DNA from: JAMXLO01 sp041487355
GTDB taxonomy: Bacteria; Pseudomonadota; Alphaproteobacteria; Acetobacterales; Acetobacteraceae
DNA: 11,210 bases
Direction: 5' to 3'
Assembly (NCBI GenBank): GCA_041487355.1
Contig: JBGPND010000176.1
Coordinates: forward strand, 1-11,210
The notes below the pieces were generated by a model. That model had not been told where the DNA came from, did no database searches, and saw only the letters and a program-made list of their open reading frames with translations. Positions 1 to 7,103 of the stretch are shown one piece after another. Position 1 is the stretch's first letter, and each line of letters starts with the position of its first letter. The translations under genes and the position numbers were made by a program.

Positions 1-231
1 CAGCGTGACGTCAAGGCGGTCGCCCGGATGCAGTACCTGGGAAGCGACCGGCGTCAGGATGCTGAAAGCCGGGTTTCCGAGCAGCGATAGCGAGCTCAGG
101 CTGACGTCCTGATCGCCGATATCGGTGACCTCCAGCGTGCTCGTAAGCGCGCTGCTGACGTCCTCACTGCCAAAGTTCATCTGGCCGGACGCGAGCGTGG
201 CTCCACTCAGCACGGTGAATGAAAGGTGAGG
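1..231 (-). other. Choice-of-anchor-D-like domain of the giant protein, cut by the window edge
   Basis: From about residue 2130 the sequence shows MNFG (N2148-F-G2150) followed by LEVTDIGDQDVSLSSLSLLG, then a Phe-x-Ile strand and an LxPGDRLDVTL ending. This is the ASH/HYDIN-like pattern of choice-of-anchor-D domains (NFG, then V-x-N-x-G, then PG). It is often repeated in tandem near the C-terminus of exported proteins, so further copies and an anchoring or secretion signal are likely to the left of this window. Confidence 0.6.
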
Positions 232-3200
232 TCCCGGCAGGAACACCGGGCCATATCCGTTGCCGGAGTCGTTGTTCCCAAGGTCCAGGAAACCATCCCG
301 GCCGTCGGTCGCGGTGGCATTGATCTCCTTCGACAGGATTGTGTTTGTGGCCGTTACGTCTGCCTTGGTCCAGTTGCCGTTTACGTCGATGCGCAGGACC
401 GGAGACGTGTATGTCTCGGTGAAGACCAGATGGCCGTCATTGTCGGCGGCATAGCTCATGATGTCGACGTTGTTGGTCTGCACGTGCGTGGCACTGTAGT
501 TGTCCCACGGGTGCGCCAGACCAAGGTTGTGGCCGTCCTCGTGTGCGACGGTATCGCCAAAGTTGGTCGTGAATGCCGACTCGTTCTTCGAGTCGGTCGA
601 GCCATAACTGTAGACGTGGCTGGCGATGATCGAGTTGACTTGGCCCTTGATGGTCTGGTTGATGAACTGATCGAGCTGCAGCCCCTGCCACTCGGTGGAG
701 TAGTCCTTGTACTGGCCGAAATAGGTTGCCAGCGAAGGCTTGTTGAGGTCGACGCCGCCGCCGGGGGCGGAGGTCCCCAACAGGGTGGTATCGGCGTCGG
801 TCGCGAAATACTTGTTCACGACCGACGCATTCGCATCGCTGACTGCGTCGGTGACGGTGATCTCGAAGGGCGACAACAGCGTAGTCACCCTGCTCGTAAT
901 CGCGGACGAGAGTGCAGCCCCGCCGTCGGCAGTGACCGCAGTCACAAACGCTGTCTTTATCGCGGCGTAGTTCGCCTGCGCATTGGCACCGGCCTCATAA
1001 GTGGTCATGTAGGCGTCGAAGTTCTTGGAGAAGTCGACCAGTGCAGCCTTCAGGCCGGTCGAATTGAGCGAAACCTCCTGGATGAGACGTCCGGTTCCTT
1101 GCAGCCCGATGCTGCCGAGATTCAGCGTGTTGCCATTGTCGGTGATCGTCAGATCGAGGTTGCCGGTGAAGTTCTCCTTGTCCGTCTTGTCGGCCGGCGG
1201 ATCGAAATTGACCACAGGGCTGCCGCCGCCGAAGGCGAAGAAGGCGCCCTTCGCATCACCGCTGATGGCGACATCCGGTGCCGGCGTTCCCCCGACGAGC
1301 TTGAGCAAGTCGAAGCGCTGGGCCTGGTTGATCCCATCCTCGGCCGTCTCGGCGAAGTCGATCTTCGTCGGATCGAGGCCGCCATTGGCAGTGATGTAGC
1401 GGTCGACGTAGTAGATGTCCCTGACGCTGGTCGGCGGTACCGTCGGCGGCGGGCAATCCCCGTTCGCGTCGGGCTGGCCGTCCTCGGTCTTGTACAAGGT
1501 CTGTGTGATGGTGATCTTCGCGCCGTACAGCATGTAGTCCTGCACGGACTTGATGCCGGCGGCGAACATCTGGTCGTAGGTCTTCGCCAGAATCTGGATC
1601 TGGCCCGGCCCCGACGCGGAATCGACCACGAAGCTGCCACCGCTCGCGCCGGCGAAGCCGCCGACAAAGGAGAAGTCGCCGAGCGGCCCTTCCACATCCA
1701 TCGTCACCAGCAACGAGTAACCGGCAGGCGGTGGGCCGTAGCTCTGGTCGAAGAACGGCGTGCCCGATGAATCGCCCGTCAGCAACGGAAGCGCGTGGTA
1801 GTTGGTGGGTGTGTCCGGATCATTCGGCGGCGGCGGATCCGGCGGGCAGGGCGGCGGCGGCGAGTTGTTGGTGTTGGTGCCGGGCGGCACCAGGCCGTGC
1901 CAGCCAGGCGCCAGCACGCCCATGTCGGGATCGGAGATCGCAAACTGCCCGTCGGCCGACACCGTCGCGGTGCCGTTGATCACCAGCCTTCCCGTGGTGT
2001 GGTCGAACGACAGCACGTTCAGCTTCGTGCCCGGCGCGGCGCCGAACACGTTCGGGAACTTGATCTGCAGCGGCGCGGTGAAGGTGGAGACGCCCGGCGC
2101 CTGGATGGTGATGTCGAAGGTGTGCTGCAGCACACCCGGCGGCAGCATGTCCTTCACCAACTGCGGCGGCACCGTGTTGATGCCGATCTGCACGTTGTCG
2201 AGCGGCTTGCCGTCGGCACCGATCGCACTGCCGGGCTGCACGGTGAGCTGCAGATTGTCCCGCTGATCCTGGGTCAGCAGCGGCGCGGAGTTCTGGTCCA
2301 CCGTGATCGTGGTCGGATCGGTGGCACTGACGGTCTGCAGCGAGCTGCTGGCGACCCGCGGCAGGAACACCGCGAGTATCCCGGCATTGGCCGCCTGCTC
2401 GTCGAGCGAGCCCATGCTGCTCATCACCGTGTTGGTGATGCCCGGCCGCAGCGTGAGGTCCATCACCATCTCGGGCCAGAAGATGCCCGACGGCGCATTG
2501 GTCGCAGTACGCCCGTCGACCGCGAGCTTCACATCGCCGACCGGCACATTGTCGAGCTCGAAATTGCCGTTCGCGTCGGTGAAGACGGTCTGGCTTTCCT
2601 GCCCGATGATGTAGACCTTCGCGTTGGCGATCGGGTTCACATAGACATCGTCCGGCGTGTTGATGATGCCGTCCGGCCCGCGCCGCGTGTCGTCGAACGT
2701 CATCGGGATCAGGTCGGGGCCCGGATCCACCACGCGCCCGATCAGCTTGGTATTGGCCACGCTGGTCAGGCTGACGGTCGTGAAGCTCCAGGTCAGATCG
2801 CCGCCCGGCGCGCCGTTGTTGTCGCCGTCGAGGAACGCGCCATCCGCCTGGGCGCGAACGATCGAGCCCAGCACGTGGATCGTGATCTGCGCGCCGCCCG
2901 GCATCGGGCTGTTGAAGAACATCCAGGCGTAGCTGCCGTCCTGCGCGGGCGCGATCGTGGTGGGCAGCACCGAGCCGTCCGGGCCGGTGGCAAAGAAGCT
3001 GCTGGCGGTGAGCGTATCCGGATTGACCGGGCGCGAGAACACGATGCGCGGACGATAGGTGCTGCCGACATCCCCCGAGCCGGCGTCCGGCGTGAAGCTG
3101 GCAACGCCGAACGGCACCAGCGCCGCGATCGTCACGGTCCGCGTCAGCGTGGCGACGTTGCCCGCCGCATCTTGCGCCGTAATGACGATCGTATGGTCGC

Positions 3201-6200
3201 CGATATCCAGCTTGCTGACATTCAGCGTCTGGTCGAACGCCCCGGTGTCGGAGGCGAAGCTGATCGGGTTGTTGATCCCGCCATCGATGGTATAGCCGAG
3301 CGCGGTCAGCGCGGAGCCGGTCGGGTTCGCCGTGCCGGTCAGCATGCTCGCCGTGGTGAGCGTGTCGCCGTTCGCCAGGCTGGGCAGGCTGATGACCGGC
3401 GCCTTGGTGTCCAGCGTGACGCTGCGGTTGAAGCCCGAGGCGACATTGCCGGCCGCGTCGGTCGCGGTGATCGCGATGACGTGGCCGCCATCGTTGCTGC
3501 CGTCGAGCGCGAATGTCGTGGTAATGCTGAAATGCCCCTGGCTGTCGAACGCCAGGGTCTGTGCCGCGCCGCCGTCGATGCTGTAGGTGGCGCTCGCCAC
3601 GCCGGACAGGTTGTCGACGATCTGCCCCTGGAGGGTGATGTTGGTCTTGCTGACCGCGGGCGTCGTCTGGGCGATGACAGCGGGGGGCTGGGTATCCTGG
3701 CTCAGCGTGAAGCGCGCCAGCACCGCATCGGCGACTTGTTTGCCGATCTGCTGGCCGGCCAGGTTGCTGAACTCGAAGTGGATACCGCCGTAGATACGGC
3801 TGATCCCGGCTTCGTCCGCCGCCTCGGTGAAGCTGGTATAGCTTCGTGTGACGCCAGGCAGGGTGACCGAGGTTAGGTTGAACGAGACGTTGTCGCCGAA
3901 AGCGTTGGCAAGGATTGTCGCCGCGGCCATGCTGAAGGTGGAGTGGCCGGACGCGTATTCGGGGAAGGCTGGCGTCATCAGCAGCGGCGTCCAGCCGGCC
4001 ACCGGCGCAACGCTCGGGTTGCCTATCTGGTCCGCGACCGCGGCTGCCTGGTTCGGACGCCACGTGCCGTAGGTGTATTTGACATTCCAGTCGGCGATCG
4101 CGGAGTCGGCCATCGCGACGTTGAGTTGCGCCATCAGGCGCACATTGGCCGACAGGCTGTTGCCCTGCGCCTGCGCCACGATCTGTGCGATCTGGTCCCA
4201 GTGGCCGGGCGGCGTGTAGCTGCCGCCGCCATCGTTCCAGAACTGCGCGATCTGCGTCTGATCGGCGGTGCGCGTGCTGCCGGTCGCCGAGCCCAGGCTG
4301 ATGACCTGATTGTAGTCGGTGGCCCATTGCGCCGAATCGATCGAGGGCGGTGGCGGCAGCAGGAAGTCGGCGGCGCTGCTGATCGCAAAGGGCGTGATGT
4401 CGCCCCATTGCGGGTCGATCGCCACGAGGAACCCAGGCGCCGTGGGTTGCCATTGGCCGAGAGCGGTGCCGCCCGGATAGTCGACGAACTTGTTCGACCC
4501 GTCGGTGGCGCGGATGCTGACGACGGTCTGGCCGATATCGGTGCCAAGCGCGATGCCGGCGGTCTTCGCCGCCCCGTCGGTGACCGCGGCCAGCGACGTG
4601 GCAAGCGCGGCATCGAGCGGCGATTTCTGCGTCGGATAGAGCGAGTCAAGGACGGTATAGGCTGCCTGCGCCAGCGCCGCGGTCTCGTCCACCGCGCCGC
4701 TGACGGTACGATTGACCAGATAGGCCGGCGTCCCCTCGATGGCCGCCAGCGTGTCGTACTGCGCCAGGCTGACCATCGCCAGGAGACGGCTCGCATCCGG
4801 CGGGTAGACATTCATCGCCTTGATGAGGTTGAGCGTCACCTGGTTCCAGGTCATCGCGATGTCGGTGCCGACGGTGCCCGAGCGCGTCACCGTCAGATCC
4901 GTCGTCGACGACAGCCCGACGGGGTTGGTGGCCGTCAACGTGAGAACGTTGTCGCCCGTGCTGAGGGCAACATTCGGAATCTGAAACACGCCACCTTCAC
5001 CGGCGAGCACAGTGATGCCGCCAAGGGCGAGCGTCGTCCCCGGGCTGGTGGTCCCGCTCAGTGATACAAGTGCATACGCAGTCGTGTTGCTGCCGGCCGG
5101 CCCCGTGGTGGAGCTGGGCGCCAGCCCGAACGATGTGACCGTCGGCGCCGCCGTCAGCAGCGTGAATGACAGATCGATCTGCTTGCTGTAGCCGGCCCGG
5201 TCGGTCAGGATGAGATGCAGCGTGTAGGCACCGTCCGGCAGCGTGCCGCCATTGACCGTTGCAAGCTGGCTCGCGCTGATCGTGTAGCTGCCATCGGCCG
5301 CGATCAGGTCCGTCAGATCCACGTATTGCGGATTGGGCGTGGTGCCGAACCCGGCCCGCAACGTGGCGATGCCGTTCGCCGCGGTTACCTTGCCCGTCGT
5401 CGTCGGATCGCCGGTGATGCGGTCGGTGGCGCTGGCGCCGGTGTCGTTCGCCAGAGCGGTGGTCAGTGTCGGCAGACTCGGCGTCGCCGAGGTGATCGAG
5501 CCACCGAACGAGTTGATCACACCGCCGGGGCCGATATTCAACACATCGGCGGTCAGCGTCGTGTTGTTGCCGAGCACCAGGACGGCGCTGCCCGCGCCGC
5601 CGATATTGATCGTGCCCAGGATGTCGATGCGGCTGCCGGCCCCCTCCACATCGACAACGCCGGATCCACCGGCCTGCACGCCGAAGTCCGCGCTGGCCGC
5701 TGTGACGATGGCGCCGTTGAGGACCGAGAGATCGGCCGCGGAGCCGTCGCCGATCATGAGCTCGCCGGTCGTGGAGAGCCGGCTGCCGTTGCCGACAACA
5801 GAGATGATGCCGCTGCCGCCGGCTTGCACGCCCGCGTCGATCGAAGTGGCGACGACGGCCCCGCCGCTGGTGATCGCCAGCGACCCGCCGTCGGCGCCGC
5901 CCACGACCAGTTGGCCGCCGATCTGCCAGAGCGAGCCGGTGCCGGTCACCGAAACCTGCGATCCACCCGATCCCGCGTTCTCGCCGATTGCCGCGGCGGG
6001 TCCGGCGCTGCCAAGATCGGGCATCGTGACCAGGCGGCCACCGTTCTGGATGGTGACGTTGGTGGGTGCGGTGTCGCCCGCGACGAAGCGCCCGGTATCG
6101 AACCGCCCATTATTGTCGGTCAGCGGTGACCCGCCGCTCGCATCGACGTCGCCCAGGAACAGCGAGGCGACCGGACCGTTCAGCGTGAGCGGACCCGTGA

Positions 6201-6618
6201 GATCGATGGCGGTGCCGGTCAGCGACTGGGCCGGCCCCTCCACATCGATGCCGGTAAGCAGGAAGCGCCCGTCGCCGCCGGCGGTCTGCAGCGCAATTGT
6301 AGAGCTGGATGTGGTCGACGTGACCTGAAGCTCTGGCCCGTTGGCGCCTTCCGTCACCTGCCAGTGACCCGCGCCGGTCACCGCGACATTCAGCGTCGTT
6401 CCGTCCGCGTCCTGGACGATGGCCGGCGCCGTGTCACTGGAAAGCACGGTTCCGACCGGCGGGACGGCTCCGTTGAGAAGCAGGCGCTGCTCGAGCGTTT
6501 CGAACAGCAGCAGCGGCTGCCTCTGCTGGCTGGCGTTCCGTTTCGCGTGGCGGCGTTCATGCCGGTTCATTTCTCGCCGCTTAGGCTGGGTGCGCGCGAT
6601 TCCAAAGGGCCAAGGCAT
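1..6618 (-). CDS. Giant LEPR-XLL-type mosaic protein with vanadium haloperoxidase and metzincin protease domains (partial, C-terminus outside window)
   Basis: Hand translation from the ATG at 6618 stays open for 2206 codons to the left edge, so the stop is not seen. An in-frame TGA (6646-6648) lies upstream, and GGAG stands 9 bases before the ATG. Met17 (codon at 6570) is an alternative start. Order of parts by residue: basic N-terminus and LEPR-XLL-like motif (to 50); T5SS/PEP-CTERM-type repeats (about 222-373); Ig-like stretch (about 380-580); vanadium haloperoxidase/PAP2 domain (about 585-960); two Ig-like repeats and an SbsA-like domain (about 966-1276); carboxypeptidase-regulatory-like domain (about 1292-1370); a beta-rich segment; a proline-rich linker around 1587-1598; an unassigned segment; a metzincin domain (about 1900-2075); and a choice-of-anchor-D-like start (from about 2130). 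No transmembrane helix was noticed and only two cysteines were seen. Known: LEPR-XLL proteins are large and presumed exported. Inferred: a secreted or surface enzyme. Natural substrates are unknown. Confidence 0.93.
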   Translation of the reverse strand, partial: MPWPFGIARTQPKRREMNRHERRHAKRNASQQRQPLLLFETLEQRLLLNGAVPPVGTVLSSDTAPAIVQDADGTTLNVAVTGAGHWQVTEGANGPELQVTSTTSSSTIALQTAGGDGRFLLTGIDVEGPAQSLTGTAIDLTGPLTLNGPVASLFLGDVDASGGSPLTDNNGRFDTGRFVAGDTAPTNVTIQNGGRLVTMPDLGSAGPAAAIGENAGSGGSQVSVTGTGSLWQIGGQLVVGGADGGSLAITSGGAVVATSIDAGVQAGGSGIISVVGNGSRLSTTGELMIGDGSAADLSVLNGAIVTAASADFGVQAGGSGVVDVEGAGSRIDILGTINIGGAGSAVLVLGNNTTLTADVLNIGPGGVINSFGGSITSATPSLPTLTTALANDTGASATDRITGDPTTTGKVTAANGIATLRAGFGTTPNPQYVDLTDLIAADGSYTISASQLATVNGGTLPDGAYTLHLILTDRAGYSKQIDLSFTLLTAAPTVTSFGLAPSSTTGPAGSNTTAYALVSLSGTTSPGTTLALGGITVLAGEGGVFQIPNVALSTGDNVLTLTATNPVGLSSTTDLTVTRSGTVGTDIAMTWNQVTLNLIKAMNVYPPDASRLLAMVSLAQYDTLAAIEGTPAYLVNRTVSGAVDETAALAQAAYTVLDSLYPTQKSPLDAALATSLAAVTDGAAKTAGIALGTDIGQTVVSIRATDGSNKFVDYPGGTALGQWQPTAPGFLVAIDPQWGDITPFAISSAADFLLPPPPSIDSAQWATDYNQVISLGSATGSTRTADQTQIAQFWNDGGGSYTPPGHWDQIAQIVAQAQGNSLSANVRLMAQLNVAMADSAIADWNVKYTYGTWRPNQAAAVADQIGNPSVAPVAGWTPLLMTPAFPEYASGHSTFSMAAATILANAFGDNVSFNLTSVTLPGVTRSYTSFTEAADEAGISRIYGGIHFEFSNLAGQQIGKQVADAVLARFTLSQDTQPPAVIAQTTPAVSKTNITLQGQIVDNLSGVASATYSIDGGAAQTLAFDSQGHFSITTTFALDGSNDGGHVIAITATDAAGNVASGFNRSVTLDTKAPVISLPSLANGDTLTTASMLTGTANPTGSALTALGYTIDGGINNPISFASDTGAFDQTLNVSKLDIGDHTIVITAQDAAGNVATLTRTVTIAALVPFGVASFTPDAGSGDVGSTYRPRIVFSRPVNPDTLTASSFFATGPDGSVLPTTIAPAQDGSYAWMFFNSPMPGGAQITIHVLGSIVRAQADGAFLDGDNNGAPGGDLTWSFTTVSLTSVANTKLIGRVVDPGPDLIPMTFDDTRRGPDGIINTPDDVYVNPIANAKVYIIGQESQTVFTDANGNFELDNVPVGDVKLAVDGRTATNAPSGIFWPEMVMDLTLRPGITNTVMSSMGSLDEQAANAGILAVFLPRVASSSLQTVSATDPTTITVDQNSAPLLTQDQRDNLQLTVQPGSAIGADGKPLDNVQIGINTVPPQLVKDMLPPGVLQHTFDITIQAPGVSTFTAPLQIKFPNVFGAAPGTKLNVLSFDHTTGRLVINGTATVSADGQFAISDPDMGVLAPGWHGLVPPGTNTNNSPPPPCPPDPPPPNDPDTPTNYHALPLLTGDSSGTPFFDQSYGPPPAGYSLLVTMDVEGPLGDFSFVGGFAGASGGSFVVDSASGPGQIQILAKTYDQMFAAGIKSVQDYMLYGAKITITQTLYKTEDGQPDANGDCPPPTVPPTSVRDIYYVDRYITANGGLDPTKIDFAETAEDGINQAQRFDLLKLVGGTPAPDVAISGDAKGAFFAFGGGSPVVNFDPPADKTDKENFTGNLDLTITDNGNTLNLGSIGLQGTGRLIQEVSLNSTGLKAALVDFSKNFDAYMTTYEAGANAQANYAAIKTAFVTAVTADGGAALSSAITSRVTTLLSPFEITVTDAVSDANASVVNKYFATDADTTLLGTSAPGGGVDLNKPSLATYFGQYKDYSTEWQGLQLDQFINQTIKGQVNSIIASHVYSYGSTDSKNESAFTTNFGDTVAHEDGHNLGLAHPWDNYSATHVQTNNVDIMSYAADNDGHLVFTETYTSPVLRIDVNGNWTKADVTATNTILSKEINATATDGRDGFLDLGNNDSGNGYGPVFLPGPHLSFTVLSGATLASGQMNFGSEDVSSALTSTLEVTDIGDQDVSLSSLSLLGNPAFSILTPVASQVLHPGDRLDVTL
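394..921 (-). other. Metzincin zinc metalloprotease domain of the giant protein
   Basis: Residues about 1900-2075. The zinc site reads H2026-E-D-G-H2030-N-L-G2033-L-A-H2036, an exact HExxHxxGxxH metzincin motif. DIM2054SY lies 18 residues after the third histidine, as expected for a Met-turn. Upstream, residues around 1917-1923 (PFEITVT) resemble the strand that opens many secreted bacterial metzincins. E2027 would be the general base and the three histidines the zinc ligands. No cysteine-switch motif is seen nearby. The exact subfamily (matrixin-, serralysin- or pappalysin-like) cannot be fixed by eye. Its target is unknown; self-processing or degradation of extracellular protein are both possible. 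Confidence 0.85.
2791..3723 (-). other. Two Ig-like repeats and an SbsA-like Ig domain of the giant protein
   Basis: Residues about 966-1069 and 1070-1167 are two related bacterial Ig-like modules. Each contains a YSIDGG/YTIDGG strand and ends with a TATDAAGNVA or TAQDAAGNVA strand; the second opens with DTKAPV at 1070. From residue 1168 (VPFGVASFTP) to about 1276 follows a segment with the IVFSRPVNPDTLTASSF and LTWSFTT signatures of SbsA-type Ig-like domains. These modules usually act as spacers or adhesive units in surface proteins. They separate the haloperoxidase domain from the C-terminal half. Confidence 0.75.
3739..4866 (-). other. Vanadium-dependent haloperoxidase (PAP2-fold) domain of the giant protein
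   Basis: Residues about 585-960 match the bacterial vanadium haloperoxidase family along their length. The vanadate pocket is complete: K847 and R854 (K-x6-R, in KYTYGTWRP), S890-G891-H892 (in FPEYASGHSTF), and R941 and H947 (SRIYGGIH). The K-to-R and R-to-H spacings equal those of Curvularia inaequalis chloroperoxidase (K353/R360, R490/H496). F885 stands five residues before S890, where that enzyme has Phe397. Family chemistry is oxidation of halide by hydrogen peroxide to a hypohalous-acid-type species, with H947 expected to bind vanadate and H892 to act as acid-base. The fold is shared with acid phosphatases, so phosphatase activity is the main alternative. Confidence 0.9.
5500..5955 (-). 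repeat. Three T5SS/PEP-CTERM-associated-type protein repeats (about 50 residues each)
   Basis: Residues about 222-373 of the giant protein hold three tandem units. Each has a G-x-GS start, a G-x-L-x-I/V-G core, then hydrophobic/Gly alternation. The octapeptide GVQAGGSG occurs at residues 263-270 and 313-320, exactly 50 residues apart, and GSR recurs at 278-280 and 328-330. The pattern resembles the short beta-helix repeats shared by autotransporter passengers and PEP-CTERM proteins. The likely role is a right-handed beta-helix stalk or spacer. The repetition is at protein level: synonymous codons differ between units, so this is not a recent DNA duplication. Confidence 0.7.
6469..6507 (-). 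other. LEPR-XLL-like N-terminal motif of the giant protein
   Basis: Residues 38-50 read LLFETLEQRLLLNG-like, with the core L42-E-Q-R-L-L-L48. They follow a basic stretch rich in Arg, Lys and His (residues 9-33). The family consensus is LEPR followed by x-L-L; here Pro is replaced by Gln. This motif is known from the extreme N-terminus of very large extracellular proteins in planctomycetes and proteobacteria and is presumed to act in export. The position near the start supports the chosen start region. It does not distinguish Met1 from Met17, since both precede the motif. Confidence 0.75.
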
Positions 6619-6627
6619 GGTGGAACG

Positions 6628-6631
6628 CTCC
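6628..6631 (-). promoter_or_regulatory. Candidate ribosome binding site of the giant gene
   Basis: GGAG on the minus strand stands 9 bases before the ATG at 6618. The second in-frame ATG (6570) has only a poorly spaced purine-rich stretch, which favours the first start. Confidence 0.5.
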
Positions 6632-6656
6632 GTCGCTAAGAGAGATCAGTCGTCGA

Positions 6657-6677
6657 GGCCGGCGCCGATCGCCGGCC
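6657..6677 (-). other. Perfect 8-bp GC hairpin upstream of the giant gene
   Basis: GGCCGGCG and CGCCGGCC flank a 5-base loop, all stem pairs being G-C. It ends 38 bases before the giant gene's start codon and has no following T-run, so it is not a classical terminator. It could form in the leader mRNA. Confidence 0.5.
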
Positions 6678-7067
6678 TGGCTCATCGGGCCGCCGTGGTG
6701 ACCACTCAATTTCGGGCAAAATTCTTCCGAAGGGCGAACAAAGACGCGGCTGTGCCGTCACGGCTCGCGTGATTGTCATCGCCAGAGTTGGTTGAGCCAA
6801 TTGAGTAAAGAACACGCCATAGTTGTATAAATCTAACGCCATCATTATGGCTTATGCTCCTCCCGCAAAGCAAGACTGGCGGTTACGGTCCCATGAATTG
6901 TCCAGAAACCGCAGGTACCAGTCAGCTCGCTGAGACAGCTAGCCTTAAAATGTCAGCGATTGGCAATCTAAAACGGTTCACAATTAAGAATGCAGAACGA
7001 TCCGCGAACGTCGCCGCCGTTACCCGTTGAATTGGAGCCAGTCCGGACGATCGGCTGATTGATCCGC

Positions 7068-7094
7068 CTTGCCAGGCCGCTGGCCCGTGGCAAG
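7068..7094 (+). other. Hairpin directly before the acetyltransferase start codon
   Basis: CTTGCCA (7068-7074) pairs with TGGCAAG (7088-7094). Inside it GGCC pairs with GGCC around a 3-base loop, leaving a 2-base CG bulge, so about 11 pairs form in all. It ends 9 bases before the ATG at 7104, where a ribosome binding site would be, and no good Shine-Dalgarno sequence is visible there. Confidence 0.5.
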
Positions 7095-7103
7095 CCTTGC
7101 GGC

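Larger units (their letters stand above)
6619..7103. other. Divergent intergenic region between the giant gene and the acetyltransferase gene
   Basis: These 485 bases carry no convincing gene. Two stretches, about 6770-6860 and 6930-7000, are clearly more AT-rich than the surroundings and are the likely places for the divergent promoters. I could not fit a strong -35/-10 pair in either direction. A short minus-strand frame (6636-6845, 69 codons) shows no recognisable protein pattern and I do not call it. GC hairpins lie near each flanking gene. Confidence 0.6.

Noticed and set aside
1820..4453. Minus-strand frame of 877 codons
   Set aside because: It is a shifted frame within the giant gene. 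Its translation is low-complexity (Arg, Gln, Ala, His) and shows no motif, while the overlapping frame holds the haloperoxidase and Ig-like domains.
226..5064. Long plus-strand frames at 226-1770, 1795-3876 and 3943-5064
   Set aside because: They are exactly codon-aligned antisense to the giant minus-strand gene. Long opens are expected there, because the antisense stops correspond to TTA, CTA and TCA, rare in GC-rich coding DNA. Their translations are Arg/Gly/Asp-rich without any domain.
6636..6845. Small minus-strand frame of 69 codons just before the giant gene
   Set aside because: It has no recognisable domain or good ribosome binding site, and it covers the hairpin and probable leader of the giant gene.
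6780..6850. TTGAGT ... TATAAA as a plus-strand promoter
   Set aside because: The spacing is about 19 bases and it lies more than 250 bases before the next plus-strand gene; too weak to call.
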